The notes under the pieces are model-generated. The model did no database searches and was not told the DNA's origin. It saw only the letters and a program-made list of their open reading frames with translations. From assembly GCA_043101605.1 (NCBI GenBank), contig JBICIG010000065.1, forward strand, positions 1 to 33,222: a stretch of DNA of 33,222 bases, given 5' to 3'. The DNA is from JBICIG01 sp043101605. Lineage in GTDB: Bacteria > Planctomycetota > Phycisphaerae > Phycisphaerales > UBA1924. Shown in pieces: positions 15,629 through 23,272 of this stretch. The position numbers and the translations under genes are program-made. The first letter of the stretch is position 1. Each line of letters begins with the position of its first letter.

Positions 15629-16495
15629 GTGCCCAAGATTCACCCCACCGCGATCGTCAGCCCCCAAGCCGTGCTTGCCGACGATGTCGAGATCGGGCCC
15701 TGGTGCGTGCTCGATGGTCCTGTGACGCTCGCCGAGGGCGTGCGGCTGATGTCGCATGTCTGCATCAACGGCCCGGCGAAGATCGGAGCCCGCACGCAGG
15801 TCTGGCCCTTCGCGTGTTTGGGAATGGGCCCGCAGGACTTCAAGTTCAAGCCGGGCGATGTGACCGCGGGCATCGAGATCGGGGCCGACGGCCTGATCCG
15901 CGAGCACGCGACGGTGCACGCGGCGACCAACGACCACACGCCCACGCGCATCGGCGACCGCATCTTCATGATGGCGGGCGCGCATGTCGGGCACGACGGG
16001 CAGGTCGGCGACCGCGTGACGATGGTCAACGGCGCGAGCTTCGGCGGGCATGTGACGGTCCAGAGCGATGTGACCTTCGGCGGGAGCACCGTGGCGCACC
16101 AGTTCTGCCGCGTCGGCCGGCTCGCGTTCGTCTCGGGGTTGTCGGGGTTCAGCGCCGATGTCCCGCCTTTCTGCATCGCCTACGGACGGAACTCCATCGG
16201 CGGGGTGAATGTGGTGGGGATGCGCCGCGCGGGGATTGAGCGGGCGGAGATCACGCGCGTCCGCCGGGCGTTCCGCGAGCTGTTCCGCTCGAATGTCCCG
16301 ACGGGCGAGATGCTCGCCGAACTCGACGCGCGGGGGCTCGAGAGCCCGTGCCTGGCGGAGATGGCCGAGTTCGTCCGCGCCACCAAGCGCGGCATCTGCC
16401 CGGGCGTCAACCGCCCGCCGCAGGGATTCCGCGCGTGGCTCGTCGCGTTCGATCGCGGGGAGGTCCCGCTCGAGGACGCCGGCGACGCCCTCTGA
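15629..16495 (+). CDS. lpxA: Acyl-ACP--UDP-N-acetylglucosamine O-acyltransferase LpxA
   Basis: A 288-residue left-handed beta-helix enzyme that starts lipid A synthesis by 3-O-acylating UDP-GlcNAc. Hexapeptide repeats run from residue 3 to about 190 (IHPTAIVSPQAVLADDVEIGPW ...). The catalytic histidine is in AHVGHDGQVG (His122), and the GSTVAHQFCRVGR and AYGRNSIGGVNVVGMRRAG blocks and the C-terminal helical domain (RRAFRELFRS) are those of LpxA rather than LpxD. The GTG start has no Shine-Dalgarno but a TACCAT five bases upstream. It heads the plus-strand run through the YycJ-like gene. The other lpx genes are not in the window. Its presence implies an outer membrane with lipid A. Confidence 0.94.
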   Translation: MPKIHPTAIVSPQAVLADDVEIGPWCVLDGPVTLAEGVRLMSHVCINGPAKIGARTQVWPFACLGMGPQDFKFKPGDVTAGIEIGADGLIREHATVHAATNDHTPTRIGDRIFMMAGAHVGHDGQVGDRVTMVNGASFGGHVTVQSDVTFGGSTVAHQFCRVGRLAFVSGLSGFSADVPPFCIAYGRNSIGGVNVVGMRRAGIERAEITRVRRAFRELFRSNVPTGEMLAELDARGLESPCLAEMAEFVRATKRGICPGVNRPPQGFRAWLVAFDRGEVPLEDAGDAL

Positions 16496-16566
16496 GCCGC
16501 ACGCCGGGGTGACGCCCGCACGCCGAGCCGATACGCTGGCTCTTCCGCACGGAGGATGAGCCCGCG

Positions 16567-17484
16567 ATGGACGGCACGATCGGCGACAGCCCCGCCAACC
16601 CAGGCAGCAATCCGTCGGGCGACTCGGCCGGCATGGATCCCGGGCCCGCGGCGATCGAGGCCAGCCTTTGCGTGCTCGCCAGCGGCTCGACCGGCAACTG
16701 CAGCGTCCTCCGTGTGCGCTCGGGGGGCGTCGCCCGGTCGCTGCTGATCGACGCGGGGCTGAGCCCCCGGCGCACGCGGTCGCTGCTCGATGAAGTCGGC
16801 GTCGCGCCCGATGAGATCCGGGGCCTCCTGCTCACCCACCTCGACCGCGATCACTGGCACACCGGCTGGGAGCGTCCCGCGGCCGGCGATTTCCCCGTCT
16901 TCCTGCACGAGCGGCACGCGCGGATCGCACGGCGGACGCTCGGGTCGCGGGCGACCGCCTTCGCGGGCGCGTTCGAGCCGATCGGGGGCGTGCGCATCGA
17001 GCCGCACCTGGTCGCGCACGATGAACTGGGCACCGCGGCGTTCCGCGTCGAGGCGCCCGGGGGCACCATGGGCTTTGCGACCGATCTCGGGCGCGCGACC
17101 GACGAACTCGTCGAACATCTCTCGGGTGTCGATGTGCTGGCGCTCGAATCGAACTACTGCCCGCGGATGCAGCGGGCGTCCGGGCGACCCGAGTTCCTGC
17201 AGCGGCGGATCATGGGGGGCTCGGGGCATCTGTCGAACCACGAGGCGGCGGCGGTGATCGAGCGGGCCCTGCCGCGCGAGCATGTCGTCTTCCTGCACCT
17301 GTCGCGCGAGTGCAACGACCCGGCGATCGTCGCGTCGCTGCACGCTGGGGCGGATTACGCGTTCACCATCGCCGCCCCGGACCGCCCCACGCGGTGGGTG
17401 CCGATCGTCTCGACGCGGCCGGCTCCGGTGCGCGTGCCCGAGACGCTGTTCGAGTCCCTGCTCGCGGGCGATCGCCCCGCGTGA
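16567..17484 (+). CDS. YycJ/WalJ-like metallo-beta-lactamase-fold hydrolase
   Basis: A 305-residue MBL-fold protein. After a non-conserved, Gly/Pro-rich stretch of about 30 residues comes the family opening CVLASGSTGNCSVLRV, the DAGLSPRRT strand and the metal-binding block THLDRDHWH (His91, Asp93, Asp95, His96). YycJ proteins have HxHxDH here; the second histidine is replaced by Asp. Later ligands are present in FATDLGRATDE (Asp), ESNYCPRM and GHLSNHEAA, with FLHLSRECND near the end. YycJ-like proteins are exonuclease-like and linked to cell-wall or DNA repair phenotypes in Firmicutes; the role here is unknown. The start is preceded by GGAGG, and the gene ends overlapping the next start (GTGA). 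Confidence 0.88.
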   Translation: MDGTIGDSPANPGSNPSGDSAGMDPGPAAIEASLCVLASGSTGNCSVLRVRSGGVARSLLIDAGLSPRRTRSLLDEVGVAPDEIRGLLLTHLDRDHWHTGWERPAAGDFPVFLHERHARIARRTLGSRATAFAGAFEPIGGVRIEPHLVAHDELGTAAFRVEAPGGTMGFATDLGRATDELVEHLSGVDVLALESNYCPRMQRASGRPEFLQRRIMGGSGHLSNHEAAAVIERALPREHVVFLHLSRECNDPAIVASLHAGADYAFTIAAPDRPTRWVPIVSTRPAPVRVPETLFESLLAGDRPA

Positions 17485-18236
17485 GCGAGCCGGCGTCCAA
17501 CGCGGAGAAGTCGCCGCCCGGGTCCTCGCGGTGGAGCCGGCTCGGGCAGGCCTGCCGACGCGTGCTGGGGCTGCGCCGGACGATCGTCGCCGCGGGCGTG
17601 CGGTACCGCGAACGCTCATCCCTCCCGCTGCACCGGGCGCTCTCTCCCGGGGGCCCGGGATCCAAGGAGTATGACGCGACCTTCCCCTCGGGCGAGACGA
17701 TGCGCCTCCGCGTGACGCGCGGGCGCGACTACCCGGACATCACCGGCACGACGCGCCCGAGCGACTCGAACCTGCTCGAACAGCTCGCCCGCCCGGGGAT
17801 GCGGGTCGCCCTGCTCGGGTGCGGAACGGGGCAGCTCGGCGAGTGGCTCGGGCTCTGCGTCGGGCCCAGCGGGGGCGTGGTCGGGCTCGACCGCGACGGC
17901 GAGTCGATCCGCTACGCCCGCCGTCGCTACGGCTCGGAGAATGTCGCGTTCGAGATCGGCACGCTCGAAACCCTCGCCCGCGAGTTCGCCGACGCGTTCG
18001 ACGGCATCGTCGCGACCGACGCCGACCTCGCCCCCACCGACGACGACGCGGCCGAGCTGTGGCGGCTCGTCCGTCCCGGGGGATGGCTGCTGGTGCCCCG
18101 CGCCGTCGCCGAGGCGATCGGGCGGGCGGTGCCCCCGATCCGCCGGGCGCTCGAGGCCGCCGACGAGGGCCCCCGGATGGTCGTGATCGTCAAGCCCGAG
18201 AAGGAGCGGAGCGATCGCCCCGGGGCGAACGCCTAG
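17481..18236 (+). CDS. Class I SAM-dependent methyltransferase
   Basis: A 251-residue protein starting at a GTG that overlaps the stop of the MBL-fold gene. After a basic N-terminal part it has the Rossmann SAM-binding sequence MRVALLGCGTGQLGEWLGLCVGP (motif I, about residues 110-132), GGVVGLDRDGESIRYARRRYG (acidic end of beta-2), FDGIVATDADL (motif II region) and LVRPGGWLLVP (motif III). This is the pattern of UbiE/Pcm-type methyltransferases, but the substrate cannot be named; the N-terminal region FPSGETMRLRVTRGRDYPDITG may be specific. It sits in the run of lpxA, MBL-fold, methyltransferase, rsfS and aroB, all closely spaced. Confidence 0.8.
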   Translation: MSEPASNAEKSPPGSSRWSRLGQACRRVLGLRRTIVAAGVRYRERSSLPLHRALSPGGPGSKEYDATFPSGETMRLRVTRGRDYPDITGTTRPSDSNLLEQLARPGMRVALLGCGTGQLGEWLGLCVGPSGGVVGLDRDGESIRYARRRYGSENVAFEIGTLETLAREFADAFDGIVATDADLAPTDDDAAELWRLVRPGGWLLVPRAVAEAIGRAVPPIRRALEAADEGPRMVVIVKPEKERSDRPGANA

Positions 18237-18247
18237 GCTTGCCGAAG

Positions 18248-18778
18248 ATGAGCAGTTCCCACGAAGACATCCCCCCGCGCGACGAGGACCGCTCGATCGG
18301 GAGGGCCGAACTCGAGAGCGGCGCGTCGGGCGTGACGCGCTCGCTGAGCGACCCCGAGGAGATCCGCGCCTTTGCCGCCCGGGCCGCCCGGTGCCTGAGC
18401 GACGACAAGTGCGAGGACATCGTGGTGCTGGATGTGCGTGAGCTGAGCCAGATCACCGAGTACATCGTGATCGGTTCGGGCACCTCGCAGCGGCAGATGG
18501 GCTCGGCGCTGGACGATGTCGAGGAACTGGCCGAGAGCGTGGGCATCGGGCTGTTCCGGAAGTCGGCCGACCGCGATTCGCTGTGGCTGCTGGCCGACTT
18601 CGTGGATGTCGTCGTGCACCTCTTCGAGCCCAACACGCGCGCACACTACGACCTGGAAATGCTCTGGGGCGATGCGCCGCGCGTCGATTGGCTGAGCCTC
18701 GCCCCGCCCGGGACGGGCTCGCCCCGGAAAGCAGGCGCAGAGTCACCCCGAACCGGAAAGCCGGACGAAACGGCATGA
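18248..18778 (+). CDS. rsfS: Ribosomal silencing factor RsfS (YbeB/Iojap)
   Basis: A 176-residue protein with the RsfS domain at about 35-150: RAARCLSDDKCEDIVVLDVRELSQITEYIVIGSGTSQRQM, LFRKSADRDSLWLLADFVDVVVHLF, HYDLEMLWGDAPR. It binds ribosomal protein uL14 and blocks subunit joining when nutrients are short. There is a charged N-terminal extension of about 33 residues and a Lys/Pro-rich tail of about 25 residues not seen in the short E. coli protein. TAGGCT ends eight bases before the ATG, so it may have its own leaderless promoter as well as read-through from the methyltransferase gene. Its stop overlaps the aroB start as ATGA, which suggests coupled translation. Confidence 0.95.
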   Translation: MSSSHEDIPPRDEDRSIGRAELESGASGVTRSLSDPEEIRAFAARAARCLSDDKCEDIVVLDVRELSQITEYIVIGSGTSQRQMGSALDDVEELAESVGIGLFRKSADRDSLWLLADFVDVVVHLFEPNTRAHYDLEMLWGDAPRVDWLSLAPPGTGSPRKAGAESPRTGKPDETA

Positions 18779-19938
18779 GCGCGCGCGGGGTCGTCGTCGA
18801 ACTCGGCGATCGTTCGTACGCGGTCCGCCCGGGCGCCGACCTCCTCGGCTCGATCGGGCCGGCGACCCGCGAACTCCTCGGGCCGGGCCCGAAGAAGGCG
18901 TTTCTTGTCGTGGACCGCGGGGTGCCCGCGGCGTTTGTCGAGGAAGCGCGGGCTTCGCTTCAAGCGGCCGGGTTCGGGGTCGGCTCGGTCGAACTGGTGC
19001 CCACCGAAGCCGACAAGTCGCTGGCGACCCTCGAACGCCTGCTCGCGGCGATGGCGTCGTTCGGCCTCCAGCGGGGAGATCCGGTCGTCGCGATCGGGGG
19101 CGGGATCGTCGGCGATCTCGCCGGGTTTGCCGCCGCGTCCTACCAGCGCGGCACGCCGATCGTTCAGTGCCCCACCACCCTTCTGGCGATGGTCGACGCG
19201 TCGGTCGGTGGGAAGACCGGCGTGAATCTCCGGACCGACGCGGGGCTGCTCAAGAACTTCGCCGGCGCGTTCCACCAGCCGAGACTTGTGCTGGCCGATG
19301 TGCGCACGCTCGCGTCGCTCGACGAGCGGGTCTATCGCGCGGGGCTCGGCGAGTGCATCAAGCACGGGATGCTCTCGGGAGGGTTCGGCGACGAGGAGCT
19401 CGGGGCATGGACCGCCGAGCGGGCCGACCGCATCGCCGCCCGCGACCAGGCCACGCTCATCGAACTGGTGACGAGGAATGTCGCGGTCAAGGCGCGGGTC
19501 GTTGAAGGCGATGAATCCGAGCAGGCGGCGTCGGGCACCGGCGGGCGGGCCCTGCTCAACCTCGGGCACACCTACGCCCACGCGATCGAGACCATGCCCG
19601 GGCTCACGCCCTCGGGCGACCCCGGGGACGCGCCGCTCCAGCACGGCGAGGCGGTCGGGCTCGGGCTCGTCGCGGCGGCGGCGGCGGCGGAACACGCGGG
19701 GATCGCGCCGAACGGCTTTGCCGAGGTGGTCCGGGCAATGGTCGCCGGCGCCGGTCTGCCCATCCGCATCGGCGGGCTGGGCGGGCCCGGCCCGATCCTG
19801 GCGCGCATGAGCCGCGACAAGAAGGCCCGCGGCGGGACCTTCCGCCTGGTCCTGCCGACCGAGGGCGCCCGTGCCCGGGTGGTCGATGACCCGGGCGAAG
19901 CGGTCGTGCTCGCTGGACTCGACGCGATCCGCGGCTGA
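18775..19938 (+). CDS. aroB: 3-dehydroquinate synthase
   Basis: A 387-residue NAD- and zinc-dependent enzyme that makes 3-dehydroquinate from DAHP, the second step of the shikimate pathway to aromatic amino acids. Motifs: GGG at 108-110 in VVAIGGGIVGDLAGFAAASY (NAD-binding), PTTLLAMVDASVGGKTGVN (134-151), the zinc-ligand Glu193 in GLGECIKHGML, and the histidines of LNLGHTYAHAIE and HGEAVGLGL. Sequence is complete. The ATG overlaps the rsfS stop, an unusual pairing. A 210-base gap with two hairpins follows. Other aro genes are not in the window. Confidence 0.96.
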   Translation: MSARGVVVELGDRSYAVRPGADLLGSIGPATRELLGPGPKKAFLVVDRGVPAAFVEEARASLQAAGFGVGSVELVPTEADKSLATLERLLAAMASFGLQRGDPVVAIGGGIVGDLAGFAAASYQRGTPIVQCPTTLLAMVDASVGGKTGVNLRTDAGLLKNFAGAFHQPRLVLADVRTLASLDERVYRAGLGECIKHGMLSGGFGDEELGAWTAERADRIAARDQATLIELVTRNVAVKARVVEGDESEQAASGTGGRALLNLGHTYAHAIETMPGLTPSGDPGDAPLQHGEAVGLGLVAAAAAAEHAGIAPNGFAEVVRAMVAGAGLPIRIGGLGGPGPILARMSRDKKARGGTFRLVLPTEGARARVVDDPGEAVVLAGLDAIRG

Positions 19939-19945
19939 GCCGCCC

Positions 19946-20008
19946 GAACCGCTCCCCGGTTCCGGGGGCGGGGCGACCTGGGTTGCACGCCGGGGCCCGG
20001 CGGCGTGC
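19946..20008 (+). terminator. Two consecutive hairpins after aroB
   Basis: GAACCG/CGGTTC (19946-19962, 5-base loop) and GCACGCCG/CGGCGTGC (19985-20008, 8-bp perfect stem, 8-base loop) lie within 70 bases of the aroB stop. There is no T-tract. They probably end or slow transcription from the lpxA-aroB run before the ParA gene. Confidence 0.45.
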
Positions 20009-20149
20009 GCTCGGAACGCGCGGCAATCTTGAAGGCTTCGAGCAAACGAACCCGATAACACCACCGGTTGGGCGGATTGTGCGCTCCGGAGGCCCTCGAA
20101 TCGGCGGGAAGGCGACCTCTGGCGCCGCGGACGCCCGCGAGCAGGGGCG

Positions 20150-21775
20150 ATGGTCGTGCGCACGGTGGCCGTGATCAATCAGAAGGGCGGATGCGGCAAG
20201 ACGACCACCGCGATCAATCTCGCGGGGGTGTTCGCCAGCGCCGGCGCCCGCACGCTGCTGGTGGACCTGGACCCGCAATCGCACTGTGCCGCGGGTCTGG
20301 CGATCCCCGAGCAGCGGATCGATCTGGACATCGGCGACGCGATGCTGCAGGCTCCGGGGCGGTCGCTCGACAAGGCCCGCGTGCTCTGGCGCGTGCGGCG
20401 GAACCTGGACCTGGCACCGAGCCGGATGAAGCTTGCCGGGCTCGAGGCGGCCCAGGGCGGGCTGGCGTCGGCGCCGGATCGCGAGCATCGGCTGCGGCTG
20501 CTGCTGGGGCAACTCGGCGGGGAGTACGACATCTGCCTGGTGGACTGCTCACCCTCGATCGGGCTGCTGACCTTCAACGCGCTGGTCGCGGCCGACGCGG
20601 TGCTGATCCCCGTCGAGACCAGTTTCTTCTCGCTGCAGGGGGCGACCAAGCAGGTCGCGGCGATCCAGTCGCTGAACCGGCGGCTGGGGCTGCGGACTCC
20701 CTACTGGCTGCTGCCGACGATCCATGAGGAGTCGAGCCCGCTGGCGCGGGACCTGCTCGAGGAACTCCGGCGGCGGTACGAAGACCGCGTCTGCCCCACC
20801 GTCATCCGCCAGGACATGTCGGTGCGCGAGGCGGCGAGTTTCGGGCAGCCGGTGATCGACTACGCGCCGTCGTCGCACGGCGCGCGGGACCACGGGGAAC
20901 TGGCGCGCTGGCTGGGGGCGCTGCTGAGCATCCCGATGCCCGAAGCGGTGGATTGGCCCGAATCGGTGCACGGAAGTGCGCCCGGGCCGAGCAGTGAAGT
21001 GCGGATGGAGCGACCGGCCGCGCCGCGCGCGGGGGAAGGATCGCCCGCCATCGTGCGTGCGACCGAGGATCGCCCCGAGCCCGAGCCTCCGGTGGATGTC
21101 ACGGTGCGTGCGACCGCCGAGAGCGAGCGCGGCTTGATGCAACGGCTGGCGAAGGTCTCGCGGGAGATCGTTGGCGGCTCCAAGACGCCTGCTCCGAGCG
21201 AAGCGCCGGCCGCAGATGCCGCGTCGGACAAGGCATCGGACGCGGTTCCCGACCCGGCGCCCGATCCGGCCGAGACCCTGAGTCGGGCCGAGGATCTGCT
21301 GCGCCGGGCGTGCGCGCTGCAGCGTCGCGTGGCGGGACAGGGGACACGCGTGGTGCCCGAGCCGGCCGAGGAGCCCGCGGAATCGCCAGTGTCGGAGAGC
21401 ACCGCCGACGATCGCACGATCGAGACTCCTCGCCGCGAGCCGACCGCGTCGGTGCGCCGACTGCTGGGAGCGCGGGCGACGACGAGCGGCGTGCTGTTCG
21501 TCCAGCCGCTGAGCGCCGGGCGAACGCTGGCGGTCGCGGGAGACTTCAACAACTGGTCGTCGACGGCGCACCCGATGCGCGCCAACGAGCAATTGGGCGT
21601 GTTCGAGGTCTGCATCGCGCTGCCGCCCGGAGCGCACCAGTACCGGCTGGTGGCCGACGGGCGCTGGGTGTCGGACCCGCACAACCCGAACCAGAAGGTG
21701 AATCCGTTCGGCGAGCCGAACAGTCTGATCGTCGTTCCCGCGCAGCCGCGGGTGGCGGCGTTGCCCACCCGTTGA
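20150..21775 (+). CDS. ParA-type ATPase fused to a CBM48/AMPK-beta-like glycogen-binding domain
   Basis: A 541-residue two-domain protein. Residues 1-262 are a ParA/Soj ATPase: deviant Walker A KGGCGKTTT (12-20), A' LLVDLDPQ (36-43), Walker B region YDICLVDCSPS (126-136), and the late SVREAASFGQPVIDY block. Residues 263-446 form a Pro/Ala/Glu-rich linker of low complexity with a short helical part. Residues 447-530 resemble the E-set glycogen-binding domain of AMPK beta and branching enzymes: GDFNNW (Trp469), LPPGAHQYRLVADGRW (Trp506), DPHNP and the ending NSLIVV. Both tryptophans that contact glucan in AMPK beta appear kept. No parB or parS is visible. The neighbour at 21803 begins 27 bases after its stop and is likely co-expressed. 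I infer a role in placing glycogen or another alpha-glucan in the cell; unproven. The start is the ATG preceded by a GGGGC Shine-Dalgarno-like sequence. Confidence 0.85.
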   Translation: MVVRTVAVINQKGGCGKTTTAINLAGVFASAGARTLLVDLDPQSHCAAGLAIPEQRIDLDIGDAMLQAPGRSLDKARVLWRVRRNLDLAPSRMKLAGLEAAQGGLASAPDREHRLRLLLGQLGGEYDICLVDCSPSIGLLTFNALVAADAVLIPVETSFFSLQGATKQVAAIQSLNRRLGLRTPYWLLPTIHEESSPLARDLLEELRRRYEDRVCPTVIRQDMSVREAASFGQPVIDYAPSSHGARDHGELARWLGALLSIPMPEAVDWPESVHGSAPGPSSEVRMERPAAPRAGEGSPAIVRATEDRPEPEPPVDVTVRATAESERGLMQRLAKVSREIVGGSKTPAPSEAPAADAASDKASDAVPDPAPDPAETLSRAEDLLRRACALQRRVAGQGTRVVPEPAEEPAESPVSESTADDRTIETPRREPTASVRRLLGARATTSGVLFVQPLSAGRTLAVAGDFNNWSSTAHPMRANEQLGVFEVCIALPPGAHQYRLVADGRWVSDPHNPNQKVNPFGEPNSLIVVPAQPRVAALPTR

Positions 21776-21802
21776 CCGCGCAGTTTGCGCACGAGGCCTG
21801 CC

Positions 21803-23155
21803 ATGTCCGATGCCGCGCACTCGTACGAGCCGACCGATCCCGCTGCGCCCGCGCTCCGCGGGCCGAGCGATGACGAGGTGGACGCGCTGGCGGACCTGTT
21901 CCTGGGCCCCTCGCCGCACGCCGATCGGGGATCGCACCCGACGCTGCGTCTGGAGACGGCGCCGATCGATGAAGACGACGACGACACCGAGCCGCGGGCG
22001 AGCGACTCGGCGCTGATCGAGGGGCTCGTGCTCGGGCACCTCCCGGTGCTGGGAGGGGCGTGGGTCCGCCAGTACGCCGCGACGCGGGCGCGGGAGTTCG
22101 GCGGTCCGGTCGGGTTCGTGCGACTCGGGCCCGGAGCGGCGGCGGTCGAGCTCGTCGGGAACGACGCGCTCGCGGTCACGCCCGAGGGCGACGGGCTGGA
22201 CGAGGCGATCCGGGCGGCGGCTCCGTTCGTGCGCGCATGGCTGATCCGCGTCGACGAGCTCTCCGAGCCCGAACTGGCGCGGCTCGACGGGCTCGACCAG
22301 TTGACGCTGCTCTCGGGGGCGGACGATCCGGCGGTGATCGCGAGCTACCGCGCGCTCAAGCAGTTTGCCGGGCATGACGAAGCGAGCGACGGGCGTTCCT
22401 TCCGCGTGGTGTGGATGGGCTGTGACGCGGAGCGGGCCGAGGCGGCGGCGCGTCGGCTGCACCGGGCCGCCGACGCGTTCCTCGAGCATGATTTCGATGC
22501 CGAGGCGTTCGTGCCGCGGATTGCGACGGTGCCGGTCGCGAGCGTGTTCCGCGGCGAAGCCGAGCTGGACGCCGAGGATCTGCTGTCTCTGATCCGGGTC
22601 GTGAGCGACGGCGTGACGCCCGAGGCGAGCGAGCCCGTGCGGTACGCTCCGCCGCGCGAGCCCGCGGCGCCGCGGCCGACGATCGAACCGATCCGCCCGC
22701 CGGTGCGCGAGGCGGCCCCGGAGCCGAAGGTCGAAGCGGCAACGCCCGCGCGAGCCGCGCACGCGAGCCGGGAAACGGCGGGTTCGGGCGCAGCGATGCT
22801 GGGCGGGCTGAAGATCGTGCCCGTGACGCCGCCGAACTGCCCGAATGTGGAGGTCGCGTTCGATGACGCGGGCGCGGTGCATCTGGTGAGCCGGGCGACG
22901 GGTCGAGACTCGATGCCCGGGCTGATCGCCGAGCTGACCGCGGCCCGCGCGTGGGTGCTGGTGCAGCGCGACCTGCTGCGTCTGGCGGCGCCGGAGATCG
23001 GCCCGCTCGACGAGGCGCACGCGCCGACGCTGCACCTGCTGACCGAGTCGCCGCGGGAGGCCCGCCCGCTGCTGGATTCGCCGGTGCGGGTGCACGCGCT
23101 GACGCCCGTGGTGGTCGAGGGGCGGACGCACTGGGGGTGCGCGGCTCTGAACTGA
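21803..23155 (+). CDS. Unrecognised protein encoded with the ParA-CBM48 fusion
   Basis: A 450-residue protein that I do not recognise. The first 65 residues are acidic and probably disordered. Residues 70-275 look like an alternating alpha/beta domain: LPVLGGAWVRQYAATRAREFGGPVGFVRL, FRVVWMGCDAERAEAAARRLHRAADAFL, VASVFRGEAELDAEDLLSLIRVV. This has the feel of a nucleotide-binding-like fold but shows no P-loop GKT/S. Then a Pro/Glu linker (about 280-325) and a second domain about 333-450 (KIVPVTPPNCPNVEVAFDD ... LIAELTAARAWVLVQRDLLRLAAPEI). The ATG at 21803 has an ACGAGG seven bases upstream. It sits 27 bases after the ParA-CBM48 stop and before a strong terminator, so the two form a small unit. 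No signal peptide or membrane helix: probably cytoplasmic. Confidence 0.8.
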   Translation: MSDAAHSYEPTDPAAPALRGPSDDEVDALADLFLGPSPHADRGSHPTLRLETAPIDEDDDDTEPRASDSALIEGLVLGHLPVLGGAWVRQYAATRAREFGGPVGFVRLGPGAAAVELVGNDALAVTPEGDGLDEAIRAAAPFVRAWLIRVDELSEPELARLDGLDQLTLLSGADDPAVIASYRALKQFAGHDEASDGRSFRVVWMGCDAERAEAAARRLHRAADAFLEHDFDAEAFVPRIATVPVASVFRGEAELDAEDLLSLIRVVSDGVTPEASEPVRYAPPREPAAPRPTIEPIRPPVREAAPEPKVEAATPARAAHASRETAGSGAAMLGGLKIVPVTPPNCPNVEVAFDDAGAVHLVSRATGRDSMPGLIAELTAARAWVLVQRDLLRLAAPEIGPLDEAHAPTLHLLTESPREARPLLDSPVRVHALTPVVVEGRTHWGCAALN

Positions 23156-23217
23156 CAGGTCGCGACCGGGGCGGCGCCGAGTCCGGAACACCTGCTGAAG
23201 CTGGAAGACCCAAAGAA

Positions 23218-23245
23218 AACGCCCCGGGCCGAGGCTCGGGGCGTT
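23218..23245. terminator. Rho-independent terminator between convergent clpX and the 21803 gene
   Basis: A perfect 9-bp stem, AACGCCCCG (23218-23226) with CGGGGCGTT (23237-23245), around a 10-base loop. On the minus strand the stem is followed by TTTTCTTT, a good U-tract for clpX. On the plus strand it is followed by GTTC only, so termination there is weaker. It lies between the two stops. Confidence 0.8.
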
Positions 23246-23272
23246 GTTCGATCTCGGGGAGCGGTGCGTCGC

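Noticed and set aside
20150..23155. Chromosome partition parAB locus
   Set aside because: The second gene has no ParB nuclease-like or helix-turn-helix motif, there is no parS-like site, and the ParA carries a glucan-binding domain.
20549..23191. 880-codon minus-strand open frame opposite the ParA fusion and its partner
   Set aside because: Arg-rich low-complexity translation with no domain; the plus-strand frames carry the ParA and CBM48 motifs.
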